Positions 20,277-34,450 of a stretch of DNA of 64,000 nt are shown piece after piece. The stretch is from Apostichopus japonicus. Its lineage: Eukaryota; Echinodermata; Holothuroidea; Aspidochirotida; Stichopodidae. Made by a program: the position numbers and the translations under genes. How positions within the stretch are numbered: position 1 is the first letter of the stretch; the number at the start of each line of letters is the position of its first letter. The stretch lies in assembly GCF_037975245.1 (NCBI RefSeq), contig NC_092579.1:26023166-26087165 (forward strand), given 5' to 3'. The notes beneath the pieces were generated by a model. It was not told where the DNA came from, did no database searches, and was given only the letters and a program-made list of their open reading frames with translations.

Positions 20277-22057
20277 ATTTACTACAGGATGAAGTACCCT
20301 ACTGCAATACATCACCACTACATAAATTGCTGAATACTTTTATGGCTACCTATTGCAATAATTGGGAAAATTGTCTCTTTTTCCGAACATCTTGACATTA
20401 AGAAATTGAAATATTGAAATACAATATCTAAATATTTGTGTATTAACATATTATAAAATATTATAAAGTATTTAACCAAGATATTAATTTATTCAGATAT
20501 ATAAGATCTTAAAACCTCAAGATTTGAGTGCAAGATATTTTTTTTTGTGAGATATTAGGAAAGTTCATCTGAGTAACTCTATATCTTAATATTTAAAAAT
20601 TTAGATACAATCTTATAGATCTCAATGTTGAAAATTCTTTATGTTCAAATGTTTAGATATTTCTGAAAATATTATTTTAAAATATTCAGCTATAAATAGC
20701 TTGTATCTTAATAATTCATATCTTAAGGATAAGAGATTAACAAGATGAGGTCTTATATCTTGAAATGTCAATGGCTTGATGGTAAGGTTGTCAGATATTA
20801 TGAACTGTTAAGTAGAAAACTTAGTATAATAAGTTTGATTGAACTCATTTCAACCACTTTAGCCTCCCCCACCATCATCCTGTATTCTTCTAAGCTGCAT
20901 AGATATGAAATATTAGTCCCTAAATGTTACCCACTTGGGAAGGAAAAAATATGAATATTTATATGAAACTCAAAGACAGTGCAGCTCACACACACAAATG
21001 AAGTAACGATTACAAAACTGTTCCCTCTGTTACCACAATAATTTAGAAATTGATTGATTGTGAGATGATGCTGCGGAGGCTAGGAACATGTTTGATGCAT
21101 CTCTTTGCCCCATCAAGATACTAATTTTATTTCTCATCCGCCTGCGGGTCCTACTATTTATTATGCCAGCAACCATAGAGGAGCACACACATGATGGATG
21201 CCGTGACATTGCCAGTGCTCAGATACAGCTCTGACAAGCATCAATTGTAATAAGTCACTTGACATTTCCTTTCTTTCTACCTGCACCTCAGATGTTTAAT
21301 CACTGAATGCATCATCTAACGTTGATTAAATAAAAACTCATCCTTAAAAGCATATAGCCTCGCAATGGACTCATTCACATTTATCATACTCTTGTGACGT
21401 AGAAAGCAAAGAGTCAGCAGCAACAGACAACAAGACATGAAACAATCCTCTTTAGAAATACCAGAATATAATGTAAGGATACTTCATTTCCTATTGGATA
21501 TATTTGATCACATCTCTCTGTCTCCTGGGGTAGAATACATTTGCAGGAAGGATGACAAAAGTTTCCTACTCTCAATTATAAAAACACTACTGTTCTTGTT
21601 GTTATCACATTGTAGATATATTAATGTTTTGCAACATTAATAGTTACTTGTTATTGCTCATTGTACTAAATTCACAGTTAATTAACTACACTGATACAGC
21701 AGGCACCAAACTAAGTAAAGTAACCATGTAAGTATAATAAACAAGTTTCTCTTGAAAGGTTCATTTGGAAAGTGCATGTATACCTTTTTTGCTTTATTAA
21801 GTTGATTAGATTACTAGATCACTCAAAGAATGATAAGATCCTGTGATGTAGAATTAATATCAAGGCCTCAAGTAATTTGCTGCCAAATGTAAGAACTGAC
21901 TTTTGTGTCTTAGGTCAATTGAAAGTATTTATCAATCAAAACTTTGCCGGGAAATAACAGTGAAAGGGTAACTACCTATAAATTACACATTTAAAGCTGA
22001 GATACAAAAGGCATAAGAAGAAAAAAAGAAGATATGAACAAGATGCAAAAATACCTG
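20277..22057. other. unassigned; very AT-rich 20.4-20.75 kb
   Basis: 20400-20750 is rich in AATATTT/AGATATT words and may be an old decayed repeat. A GC-richer patch at 21060-21240 has open minus-strand stretches but no convincing splice pair or domain. The 69- and 67-codon plus-strand frames at 20745 and 21437 look random. Confidence 0.45.
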
Positions 22058-25000
22058 ATGGTGGATATGTAGGTCATATCAACATCTCTTGAATGTAGAA
22101 GGCCAACAATATTTAATGGTGGATATGTAGGTGATATCAACATCTCTTGAAAGCAGAAGGCCAACAATGTTTAATGGTGGATATGTAGGTGATGTCAACA
22201 TCTCTTGAAATCAGAAGGACAACAATATTTAATGGTGGATATGTAGGTGATGTCAACATCTCTTGAAAGCAGAAGGACAACAATATTTAATGGTGGATAT
22301 GTAGGTGATATCAACATCTCTTGAAAGCAGAAGGCCAACAATATTTAATGGTGGATATGTAGGTGATATCAACATCTCTTGAAAGCAGAAGGCCAACAAT
22401 ATTTAATGGTGGATATGTAGGTGATATCAACATCTCTTGAAAGCAGAAGGCCAACAATATTTAATGGTGGATATGTAGGTGATATCAACATCTCTTGAAA
22501 GCAGAAGGCCAACAATATTTAATGGTGGATATGTAGGTGATATCAACATCTCTTGAAAGCAGAAGGCCAACAATATTTAATGGTGGATATGTAGGTGATA
22601 TCAATATCTCTTGAAAGCAGAAGGCCAACAATATTTAATGGTGGATATGTAGGTGATGTGAACATCTCTTGAAAGCAGAAGGCCAACAATATTTAATGGT
22701 GGATGTGTAGGTGATATCAACATCTCTTGAAAGCAGAAGGCCAACAATATTTAATGGTGGATGTGTAGGTGATGTCAACATCTCTTGAAAGCAGAAGGCC
22801 AACAATATTTAATGGTGGATATGTAGGTGATGTCAACATCTCTTGAAAGCAGAAGGCCAACAATATTTAATGGTGGATATGTAGGTGATGTCAACATCTC
22901 TTGAAATCAGGACAACAATATTTAATGGTGGATATGTAGGTGATGTCAACATCTCTTGAAAGCAGAAGGACAACAATATTTAATGGTGGATATGTAGGTG
23001 ATATCAACATCTCTTGCAAGCAGAAGGCCAACAATATTTAATGGTGGATATGTAGGTGATATCAACATCTCTTGAAAGCAGAAGGCCAACAATATTTAAT
23101 GGTGGATAAGTAGGTGATGTCAACTACTCTTGAAAGCAGGCCAACAATATTTAATGGTGGATATGTAGGTGATGTAAACATCTCTTGAGAGCAGTAGGCC
23201 AACAATATTTAATGGTGGATATGTAGGTGATGTCAACTACTCTTGAAAGCAGAAGGCCAACAATATTTAATGGTGGATATGTAGGTGATGTCAACATCTC
23301 TTGAAAGCAGAAGGCCAACAATATTTAATGGTGGATGTGTAGGTGATGTCAACATCTCTTGAAATCAGAAGGCCAACAATATTTAATGGTGGATATGTAG
23401 GTGATGTCAACATCTCTTGAAAGCAGAAGGCCAACAATATTTAATGGTGGATATGTAGGTGATGTCAACATCTCTTGAAATCAGAAGGACAACAATATTT
23501 AATGGTGGATATGTAGGTGATGTCAACATCTCTTGAAAGCAGAAGGACAACAATATTTAATGGTGGATATGTAGGTGATATCAACATCTCTTGCAAGCAG
23601 AAGGCCAACAATACTTAATGGTGGATATGTAGGTGATATCAACATCTCTTGAAAGCAGAAGGCCAACAATATTTAATGGTGGATAAGTAGGTGATGTCAA
23701 CTACTCTTGAAAGCAGGCCAACAATATTTAATGGTGGATATGTAGGTGATGTAAACATCTCTTGAGAGCAGTAGGCCAACAATATTTAATGGTGGATATG
23801 TAGGTGATGTCAACTACTCTTGAAAGCAGAAGGCCAACAATATTTAATGGTGGATATGTAGGTGATGTCAACTACTCTTGAAAGCAGAAGGCCAACAATA
23901 TTTAATGGTGGATATGTAGGTGATGTCAACATCTCTTGAAATCAGAAGGACAACAATATTTAATGTCGGATATGTAGGTGATGTCAACATCTCTTAAAAG
24001 GAGAAGGACAACAATATTTAACGGTGGATATGTAGGTGATGTCAACATCTCTTGAAATCAGAAGGCCAACAATATTTAATGTCGGATATGTAGGTGATGT
24101 CAACATCTCTTGAAAGGAGAAGGACAACAATATTTAACGGTGGATATGTAGGTGATGTCAACATCTCTTGAAATCAGAAGGACAACAATATTTAATGGTG
24201 GATATGTAGGTGATGTCAACATCTCTCGAAAGGAGAAGGACAACAATATTTAATGGTGGATATGTAGGTGATGTCAACATCTCTTGAAATCAGAAGGACA
24301 ACAATATTTAATGGTGGATTTGTAGGTGATATCAACATCTCTTGAAAGCAGAAGGCCAACAATATTTAATGGTGGATGTGTAGGTGATATCAACATCTCT
24401 TGAAAGCAGAAGGCCAACAATATTTAATGGTGGATATGTAGGTGATATCAACATCTCTTGAAAGCAGAAGGCCAACAATATTTAATGGTGGATATGTAGG
24501 TGATGTCAGCATCTCTTGAAAGCAGAAGGCCAACAATATTTAATGGTGGATATGTAGGTCTCTTGAAATCAGAAGGACAACAATATTTAATGTCGGATAT
24601 GTAGGTGATGTCAACATCTCTTAAAAGGAGAAGGACAACAATATTTAACGGTGGATATGTAGGTGATGTCAACATCTCTTGAAATCAGAAGGCCAACAAT
24701 ATTTAATGTCGGATATGTAGGTGATGTCAACATCTCTTGAAAGGAGAAGGACAACAATATTTAACGGTGGATATGTAGGTGATGTCAACATCTCTTGAAA
24801 TCAGAAGGACAACAATATTTAATGGTGGATATGTAGGTGATGTCAACATCTCTCGAAAGGAGAAGGACAACAATATTTAATGGTGGATATGTAGGTGATG
24901 TCAACATCTCTTGAAATCAGAAGGACAACAATATTTAATGGTGGATTTGTAGGTGATATCAACATCTCTTGAAAGCAGAAGGCCAACAATATTTAATGGT

Positions 25001-28000
25001 GGATGTGTAGGTGATATCAACATCTCTTGAAAGCAGAAGGCCAACAATATTTAATGGTGGATATGTAGGTGATATCAACATCTCTTGAAAGCAGAAGGCC
25101 AACAATATTTAATGGTGGATATGTAGGTGATGTCAGCATCTCTTGAAAGCAGAAGGCCAACAATATTTAATGGTGGATATGTAGGTGATATCAACATTTC
25201 TTGAAAGCAGAAGGCCAACAATATTTAATGGTGGATAAGTAGGTGATGTCAACTACTCTTGAAAGCAGAAGGCCAACAATATTTAATGGTGGATATGTAG
25301 GTGATATCAACATCTCTTGAATGTAGAAGGCCAACAATATTTAATGGTGGATATGTAGGTGATATCAACATCTCTTGCAAGCAGAAGGCCAACAATATTT
25401 AATGGTGGATATGTAGGTGATATCAACATCTCTTGAAAGCAGAAGGCCAACAATATTTAATGGTGGATAAGTATGTGATGTCAACTACTCTTGAAAGCAG
25501 GCCAACAATATTTAATGGTGGATATGTAGGTGATGTCAACATCTCTTGAGAGCAGTAGGCCAACAATATTTAATGGTGGATATGTAGGTGATGTCAACTA
25601 CTCTTGAAAGCAGAAGGCCCACAATGTTTAATGGTGGATATGTAGGTGATGTCAACTACTCTTGAAAGCAGAAGGCCAACAATATTTAATGGTGGATATG
25701 TAGGTGATGTCAACATCTCTTGAAAGCAGAAGGCCAACAATATTTAATGGTGGATATGTAGGTGATGTCAACATCTCTTGAATGTAGAAGGCCAACAATA
25801 TTTAATGGTGGATATGTAGGTGATATCAACATCTCTTGCAAGCAGAAGGCCAACAATATTTAATGGTGGATATGTAGGTGATATCAACATCTCTTGAAAG
25901 CAGAAGGCCAACAATATTTAATGGTGGATAAGTATGTGATGTCAACTACTCTTGAAAGCAGGCCAACAATATTTAATGGTGGATATGTAGGTGATGTCAA
26001 CATCTCTTGAGAGCAGTAGGCCAACAATATTTCATGGTGGATATGTAGGTGATGTCAACTACTCTTGAAAGCAGAAGGCCCACAATGTTTAATGGTGGAT
26101 ATGTAGGTGATGTCAACTACTCTTGAAAGCAGAAGGCCAACAATATTTAATGGTGGATATGTAGGTGATGTCAACATCTCTTGAAAGGAGAAGGACAACA
26201 ATATTTAACGGTGGATATGTAGGTGATGTCAACATCTCTTGAAATCAGAAGGACAACAATATTTAATGGTGGATATGTAGGTGATGTCAACATCTCTCGA
26301 AAGGAGGACAACAATATTTAATGGTGGATATGTAGGTGATGTCAACATCTCTTGAAATCAGAAGGACAACAATATTTAATGGTGGATATGTAGGTGATGT
26401 CAACATCTCTTGAAAGGAGAAGGACAACAATATTTAATGGTGGATATGCAGGTGATATCAACATCTTTTGAAAGGAGAAGGCCAACAATATTTAATGGTG
26501 GATATGTAGGTGATGTCAACATCTCTTGAATTTAGAAGGCCAACAATATTTAATGGTGGATATGCAGATGATATCAACATCTCTTGAAAGTAGGACAACA
26601 TATATTTAATGGTGGATATGTAGGTGATGTCAACATCTCTTGAAATCAGAAGGACAACAATATTTAATGGTGGATATGTAGGTGATATCAACATCTTTTG
26701 AAAGGAGAAGGCCAACAATATTTAATGGTGGATATGTAGGTGATATCAACATCTCTTGAAAGCAGAAGGCCAACAATATTTAATGGTGGATATGTAGGTG
26801 ATATCAACATCTCTTGAAAGCAGAAGGCCAACAATATTTAATGGTGGATATGTAGGTGATGTCAACATCTCTTGAAAGCAGAAGGCCAACAATATTTAAT
26901 GGTGGATATGTAGGTGATGTCAACATCTCTTGAAAGCAGAAGGCCAACAATATTTAATGGTGGATATGTAGGTGATATCAACATTTCTTGAAAGCAGAAG
27001 GCCAACAATATTTAATGGTGGATAAGTAGGTGATGTCAACTACTCTTGAAAGCAGAAGGCCAACAATATTTAATGGTGGATATGTAGGTGATATCAACAT
27101 CTCTTGAATGTAGAAGGCCAACAATATTTAATGGTGGATATGTAGGTGATATCAACATCTCTTGAAAGCAGAAGGCCAACAATATTTAATGGTGGATAAG
27201 TATGTGATGTCAACTACTCTTGAAAGCAGGCCAACAATATTTAATGGTGGATATGTAGGTGATGTCAACATCTCTTGAGAGCAGTAGGCCAACAATATTT
27301 AATGGTGGATATGTAGGTGATGTCAACTACTCTTGAAAGCAGAAGGCCAACAATATTTAATGGTGGATATGTAGGTGATGTCAACTACTCTTGAAAACAA
27401 TATTTAATGGTGGATATGTAGGTGATGTCAACATCTCTTGAAAGGAGAAGGACAACAATATTTAACGGTGGATATGTAGGTGATGTCAACATCTCTTGAA
27501 ATCAGAAGGACAACAATATTTAATGGTGGATATGTAGGTGATGTCAACATCTCTCGAAAGGAGAAGGACAACAATATTTAATGGTGGATATGTAGGTGAT
27601 GTCAACATCTCTTGAAATCAGAAGGACAACAATATTTAATGGTGGATATGTAGGTGATGTCAACATCTCTTGAAAGGAGAAGGACAACAATATTTAATGG
27701 TGGATATGCAGGTGATATCAACATCTTTTGAAAGGAGAAGGCCAACAATATTTAATGGTGGATATGCAGGTGATGTCAACATCTCTTGAAATCAGAAGGC
27801 CAACAATATTTAATGGTGGATATGCAGATGATATCAACATCTCTTGAAAGTAGGACAACATATATTTAATGGTGGATATGTAGGTGATGTCAACATCTCT
27901 TGAAATCAGAAGGACAACAATATTTAATGGTGGATATGTAGGTGATATGAACATCTTTTGAAAGGAGAAGGCCAACAATATTTAATGGTGGATGTGTAGG

Positions 28001-28312
28001 TGATATCAACATCTCTTGAAAGCAGAAGGCCAACAATATTTAATGGTGGATATGTAGGTGATATCAACATCTCTTGAAAGCAGAAGGCCAACAATATTTA
28101 ATGGTGGATATGTAGGTGATATCAACATCTCTTGAAAGCAGAAGGCCAACAATATTTAATGGTGGATATGTAGGTGATGTCACTACTACTCTTGAAATCA
28201 GAAGGACAACAATACATAATGGTGGATATGTAGGTGATATCAACATCTCTTGAAAGTAGAAAGACAACAATATTTAATGGTGGATATGTAGGTGATGTCA
28301 ACATCTCTTGAA
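22058..28312. repeat. 58-bp minisatellite, about 107 units, with higher-order blocks
   Basis: Unit GGTGGATATGTAGGTGATAT, CAACATCTCTTGAAAGCAGA, AGGCCAACAATATTTAAT. Variant units recur in the same order at fixed distances: GGATTTGTAGG near 24317 and 24945 (about 628 bases), GCCCACAATGTTTAATGG near 25618 and 26079 (about 461), and GCAGGTGATATCAACATCTT near 26446 and 27706 (about 1260). Blocks of 8 to 22 units have therefore been duplicated. Minus-strand frames up to 86 codons (PTYPPLNIV repeats) are by-products of the unit. Confidence 0.98.
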
Positions 28313-29790
28313 ATAAACAGCCCCTCCCTTCCCCCTTCTATTTGCGATAGCGGTTGCCCAAAGGTAATGTATTAATAGTGCTCACCTTCTACATAATCTC
28401 TTGCAATGTGCAGTTGGTGCCATCACTTACAAATATGCATCCAGCCACATTAAAAATGTTCATGAGACCACACTAATCAAACTTTGATTGCAACCATTCG
28501 TTGGGACTGAGTTGCATTTTCAAATAATTAATCAAGTTACTCCAAACATTATTCCAGCTCTCGCACATAACGTGATATAAGTGACATGGAAAGCCAGTAG
28601 ACTGCATAACCAAGGTATTATGATTGATCAGCATACTGCAGATGTATATAATTGTAGTTTAAAGTAGTATGAGCAATTATGTATTCAGTATAACAAGATA
28701 TCCCTACTAATTGAGATTTTTAAATCAATGCACTAATCGTGTTAAAATGTTGTCCATTATTGAGTTTGGGCCCAAATCACATTTTTCCCAGAATTAAGTT
28801 TTGAGTGACAGTCCGTATTATATCATTTTCTTTTCCACGTTTGATCAAGTTGACATTTCAAGCATCATTCCATTACAAAGTACCTTGGAAAAGCTGTAAG
28901 CCTTTTGTAAATTGTTGCTCACAGTCAATGAATGCATTACTAAGAGCAAATTATGCACCTTCTGCTCTTTACCCTACTAAAACTTCATGACATGTATGGT
29001 CAACACTAGGCAAAGGCATCTTCACACTTAGTATACGTTTTCTAAAATTTAAAATTAAGAAAATATCTAATCATACTTGAGTTCTAAATTATCCTACCTA
29101 AATGCAATAAAAAATGTGTTTATTTCATTTTATTTTTTGTTAAGTACTAATTGCAGTCCTTCATTGGTAATTACACTGCCATCAAAAATTTACCAAGTAT
29201 TAGGTCACGGCTCTACGTGGACATTTTCAGTATTCTCAGAAATGAGATCTTCATGTCAGCAGGGTTGTCAAAAATAAAATAAATGACAGTGTATTTTTTT
29301 TTTTGGTACTTTCCACATCAGAGTTTTGAAGTAAAATTGGGGAATTTTTGTTAACAGATTCAAAACTGCAAATAAATGGCAAAATAATTTGTCGATATAT
29401 ATACAGAGATATGTAGGATCTTAGAACAAGTGCACAATTAAGCTTTTCTCTTCTTTCAGAATTAGTGCAATAAAGGGGACTATTAATATATATTGATACT
29501 GTTAAATGTTTCCATACATCCTAGTGGTATCTGTGCTGCTGCCAATTATCAATTAGTTAAAGGTGCAAACTATTGATGCTCTTCAAGTTGATAGATGTTA
29601 CAGTGGTATGTATATTTTGATCTCTAACTCGACTGTCTTTCTGCTATGCTGTATGTGTAGTAAATCAAGCTAAATAAATTAAGGAAAGAGCCACATAGCT
29701 GTACGAGTCCTTACCACATTTCAAATGGGAAGATTTAATGTAAATTGTTCACAACAAATTCTGGTATTTACTAGTAATAAAGCTCATTCA
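28313..29790. other. unassigned
   Basis: No recognisable gene or repeat. AT-rich, with only short random frames. Confidence 0.4.
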
Positions 29791-29799
29791 GGAGCTATT

Positions 29800-29960
29800 G
29801 TGATTGCAAGGTTTTAGACTCTGATCTGTCCATCTCAAATGATCTTTGAACATAGAAAACAATAGTGTTTGGTACTGGAGGAGGTGAAACCACATATCAA
29901 ATATAAAGTTTATTCAAGCTCTACTTTTGGAGTTTGTATAAGTTTGCACAGCTTGAACTT
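29800..29960 (+). repeat. dispersed copy of the 60.7-61.7 kb repeat family
   Basis: CAAGGTTTTAGACTCTGATC, AATGATCTTTGAAC and TTCAAGCTCTACTTTTGGAG align in the same order with the degenerate repeat at 60740-61700. One diverged unit. Confidence 0.65.
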
Positions 29961-31656
29961 CTTAGAGAACAACATGATTTTTACTCTCATAAAGGAGAAT
30001 TCATGTACCTTACTAAGCATGGAGTTATTGTGTTTCTCACGTTTACAGATTACACACCCAGGTGTCACATACACAAACACATCATGCATCCACATCCAAT
30101 AGATTCCTGTTGCATTTGGCATGAAGGAAGGACCAATATACCACAAAAAACAGTTTTCCTTGCTACAACTTAAAGAAAATATTCACCATGTCTACGACAC
30201 CCCACATAAAACTGAAGCAGACATTGCACTCTATGATTGAGTGCTGTCCAAGTAATACTAGCTTCAAGCTTTGTATTTATTGGTCGTCTCCAGGGAGCAA
30301 ACTTCAGCTTCCATAACAGGTAGCAAGCTAGTACAGCAACAAAGCAGAGAGATAACCCACCCGGTGGTTACATGCTTTATAAGATAAATTAAACTATTGC
30401 AGACATTTTCTGAAGGAAATACATTATTGCCAAGTGCCACATACAGCTGCAGTATTTGAAAGTTTAGGTTCATCTCCAGCCTGGTTTAAAAGTCAGATGT
30501 ACCAGCAACATTTATTAGGCTGCTTTGCTACTTGGTTCTTGAGGCCTATTTCAAATCATAAACTTTCTGAAATGATAAACTCTTCTGGTTGTTCAGGATT
30601 GACATCGAAAATGAACTCTTCTTTTTAATTTTCGTCATATCAAGTTTTGTCAGATAAACGGTCACAGTCAAGTGACATACCCTGATTCCTGCTTTATACA
30701 CAAAAACAAGTCCACTGTTTTAGGAATGAGAGATAATAATAATTTGATTGAGGAGTATCCGACTAGCAGAGATATAAGCTGCAGGGACAGCCTAATATAA
30801 TCTATATCGATATGTACTGGTACACTGCAGGGTTGAACTTTCAAAATCAACTAAGATATCACCAGAAATTTAAGTTGATTATTTCCACTTAACAAAAAAG
30901 TTAATCATTTAATTGGCTTTTTGCTTTAATGATCTAAATCCTAGTAGATCAAATCGGGAATGCTATTAAATAGAGAGTTATTGATTTAGTTTCTTCCATG
31001 TACATTAATTTGACAATGCATCAGTCTGCAGGCATTGCTGCTTAATTGGGTCCACAGATCTACTGTATTTAAGTCCTTTTTAAGCCACAGGTCAAGAAAA
31101 GTATATTGAAGTGTACAACATACTTTGATGACTGCATAAATAATTAAAGAGTGGGGCTACCAGACTGACGGAGGTAATATTAACCTGAAGGAGTATGCAT
31201 CTACTCAGAAAAGATTGTCAATCATGTAATAGAGCAGTGGAGGTGGGGGACGGGGGAGATGGGGGAGGTAGGAGGAATGAGATGGGATAGTAGGGGAGGT
31301 GGCAGAGATCAAGGAGGACATGCACTTCTAAACAGCAGCTGGTAAATGCTTAGAGAAAATCAGAAATCCAAATGATGTATTACAGGAAATGATGGGAAAA
31401 TGAAAAGGTATACATGTATATCCTCCTCCTCCACAAAGACTTTTAAATAATGTATTTGGATGTTAATTATCTTCAAGAGACGGGGACAGACTAGCTCCTT
31501 TGAAACTGCACTTTGTGACTATAAATACATGCAGTATATGAAAATAATGTGAAACGGCCTGACAAACTTATAGCATGAAGTAGAAACAGTGAAATATGAC
31601 AGAAGGCCATAGAGAACACCATGTAAAGTATATATCATGGAACTAGGCAAATAGCC
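29961..31656. other. unassigned
   Basis: No gene recognised. 31236-31318 is G-rich on the plus strand (three close runs of five G) and may form a quadruplex. Confidence 0.4.
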
Positions 31657-31834
31657 CTACAGCAATTCCATGCTGCTGATTTGCACAGAGTGGTGGTATG
31701 GGTCTAATGCATAACAAACACTTTCAGACACTTGGCGTGGAATATTGAGAAGAGGGTGGTCGTCTGGAACAGGCTGGACTCGAGAGAAGGATTGTGGTAA
31801 AATGGATACCAGACCGAATCCTCTAGACATGTAA
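31657..31834 (-). CDS. candidate host exon, possibly terminal
   Basis: Minus-strand acceptor with a pyrimidine tract, ...CTTGCTCACACACTCGCAG, followed by an open frame of 58 residues of ordinary composition, including RGFGLVSILPQSF, PVPDDHPLLNIPRQVSESV and SVQISSMELL, then TAG at 31659-31657. It may be a last exon, or it may leave through a weak donor CT/GTAGGG at the same place. If it ends there, it belongs to a different transcript from the exons at 12.6-18.4 kb. Not recognised. Confidence 0.45.
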
Positions 31835-33554
31835 CTGCGAGTGTGTGAGCAAGGAAGTACAAATATATTAAGTGACCAGTAGTGAAAACTAGTAATGGAC
31901 ATATATGACAGATATACTATCTGCTATGAACAATGCTTCATAAATGACAGCAGCTTGTAATGTTTTCCTGCCATGGCTAATGGAAAGTCCATTCATAGTG
32001 CAGATAAAGGATCCATGTTCCAATCAATGTTTTATCTTGCTCAGATTTGGTTCAGCAGACTGATATTCAATTAATATCCTGTCAAGTAATAAATTGTTTA
32101 TAAGGGCATTAAACTTTTAATTTATCCTCATGTACCACACTAAATTGGATATGATTGAGTTAACCACTAATAAATGGCATCAAGAATATTAATTAGTAGT
32201 GTCACGGAGGAGTTTATTACTTTCCAACTGACTGGTGGTATACTGTTGTTGCAATTACATTAACACCATTAGTTGCAGAAGGCTGGCTGATATTGCAAGT
32301 TCCTAGAACGCTGACAATCAACTGGAGGCATCCAATTGGAAGTGAAAATTCACCAACCATTCATGATTGACTCCTTCACTCCCTTCAAGTATCACTTAAG
32401 GTTACTGTTGCCTGAAAACAGTTGTACACCGATGTTCAAAATGTGGGGAATCCCTCCAAGGTAGCCACTTGAATATAGGTTCAGGTCATTAAGGAGCATA
32501 AGCACAGAATTTACTGGAACAGGAAATGTGCACTATCACCATATTCATTCACCACAGCATCTGCTGTGATATTAATATGCCTCTCTCAAAAGTTGACAAG
32601 TGTGTAGCTTGGAAGGAGAGGAGGTGGGGAGGGGGGGGGGGGAAGGGACTGACAGATAAGAGAAATGGCAGACAAGCACCCTGCTTGACTGTAGATCTTT
32701 ACCATGAGTGTAAGTTCTTTATACATACTAAAGGGAAAAGTCTGTGACGTTCTTAAGGCAGGCTATTGGAATCTATGACAAGACAGATATCCTTGAGTGT
32801 GTAATAAAATGAGAGCCTTATGAGTAGCATGAAATGTAGAGTAGTGATGCTTCCGGCCTTTCAGCTACTTTTGGAACATAAGTTGTCTCTGGAGGACTTT
32901 TCTCCTTCGTGCGTGTAGAAGAGTGACATGGGTGTCTCTTATTATCTGTAATGTATTTCTCAAAATTCCTTATTCAATATGCATTTCTATTTTGGTCATG
33001 AAGCTTCTACGAAAAAGATGTTTTCTGAGGAATCTTGACTGCTTCAGACAGTCGACTATGAATGAATAGTTGAGATAATTAAGAATACAAGGCTGCAGCA
33101 AGTCCTTGTACAATATCTACTGACACTATAGGGAACATTGGTCCAGATAAACAAACAAATAACTCCTCCTAGTTAATTCTTACTTTATAATTTTCAATGC
33201 ATTTGTTAAAACTTATTGTGGTTACTGTGGTTGTAGCTAGTTTGTCATACTTAATAGCCATTTGTGTTTAGTGTATTAAATTACTATTGCTTTGTCTTAC
33301 CAGTGTACCACAACCATCCAATCAGGTGTGATAAAGCAAAACAATTATAAAACAATTTTACAAACTATAAAGAACTGTTATATTACAGCTAAAAAAGTAA
33401 AAAAATAAAAAATCAGTTTTCATATTTTATATGAGACCATGGCAAAGATATCTTTAGTATTTTATTGCTTGCTCTAAGAGATAACTTTGTCAGTTGCATT
33501 GACTTTCATTAAAGGGGAGCAGTACTGCCTGCTTGATCCTTCACATACTTTCAG
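31835..33554. other. unassigned
   Basis: No gene recognised. A G12 run lies at 32631-32642. Confidence 0.4.

Positions 33555-33582
<28 letters not shown>
33555..33582. repeat. (TA)14 microsatellite
   Basis: Uninterrupted TA dinucleotides. Confidence 0.98.
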
Positions 33583-33586
<4 letters not shown>

Positions 33587-33589
33587 CAT

Positions 33590-34450
33590 TCAAATTCCCC
33601 GCCCTTATCCCGTTGCGTGTCGCCATATTGGAGGAGAGGGAGGCAGACAGTCAGGTGTTTACGACGTCATACTTGCAACTTGTCACACTTTGGAATATTT
33701 ATTATAAAATCTTAAATGCCTTCAAAATTCAAGTAAATGTAAAATATTTATCCCATTTGAATGATAGATGCATACGTACGCTAAATGTGGTTTATACATT
33801 GAATTTGCGTAAATCGGTATTTACCAAACTGACTGTCAACACAGACGCACATTAAATTGTTTACATCCGAATTCTGGACTACGGCTCAATCACTTTCCTC
33901 TGAATATTACAATTTTTCCTCGCACCTTATGTCGAGGTGAGTTCTACGCAATAGTCATCTGGGTTAATGTGTGCCTAAGTCATGTTGAATTGCTCGTATG
34001 AACGTTACTTTATTTCGACGAAGTGATGCTCACAGTCACTGTATGTCGAGCAGTGTTACTATTACTAAGATATATAGTAACTACTTGTGACCGGTACTAC
34101 GGTTGTGATGGACATTGAACGATAGAATATTTAGGCATAGGGTATATCTTGTCTGTATGTATACATAACTCAAAATCAATGCAGTTGGTCCACAAGATGT
34201 CTCTATGATGACTTAAGATATTATTCTTTACAATTCTGGATAATAATGTCCAATTCAACCTATGTAGTAATTTGAAAATCTGTGATAGTGAAGTAGTTTC
34301 AGCATATACCGTACTCAAGCATTGTTTTGTGTGCAGCGGTACTACGAGGGAATCTGCATAGCGGCAAGTCTGACTCTGTGGAGGTGCATGTGTCACGTCA
34401 TGAAAACGTTGCATCGTGGGTAATTTCACAAAAACATGGCAACTTGCAGA
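33590..34450. promoter_or_regulatory. possible CpG-bearing regulatory stretch
   Basis: Compared with its surroundings this region has more CpG and several CRE-like words: TTTACGACGTCATAC near 33660 and TGTCACGTCATGAAAACGTT near 34390, the latter followed by GCATCGTGGGTAA. GTCGCCATATTGG lies near 33620. Such clusters are common at animal promoters, but no transcript start or first exon can be shown. It could also be remains of mobile DNA. Confidence 0.25.

Noticed and set aside
21041-21240. GC-richer patch with minus-strand open stretches (RTRRRMRNKISILMGQRDAS)
   Set aside because: No consistent acceptor/donor pair and the phases do not fit the neighbouring candidate exons.
22058-28312. CRISPR-like array
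   Set aside because: The repeats are contiguous with no unique spacers, and the surroundings are eukaryotic.
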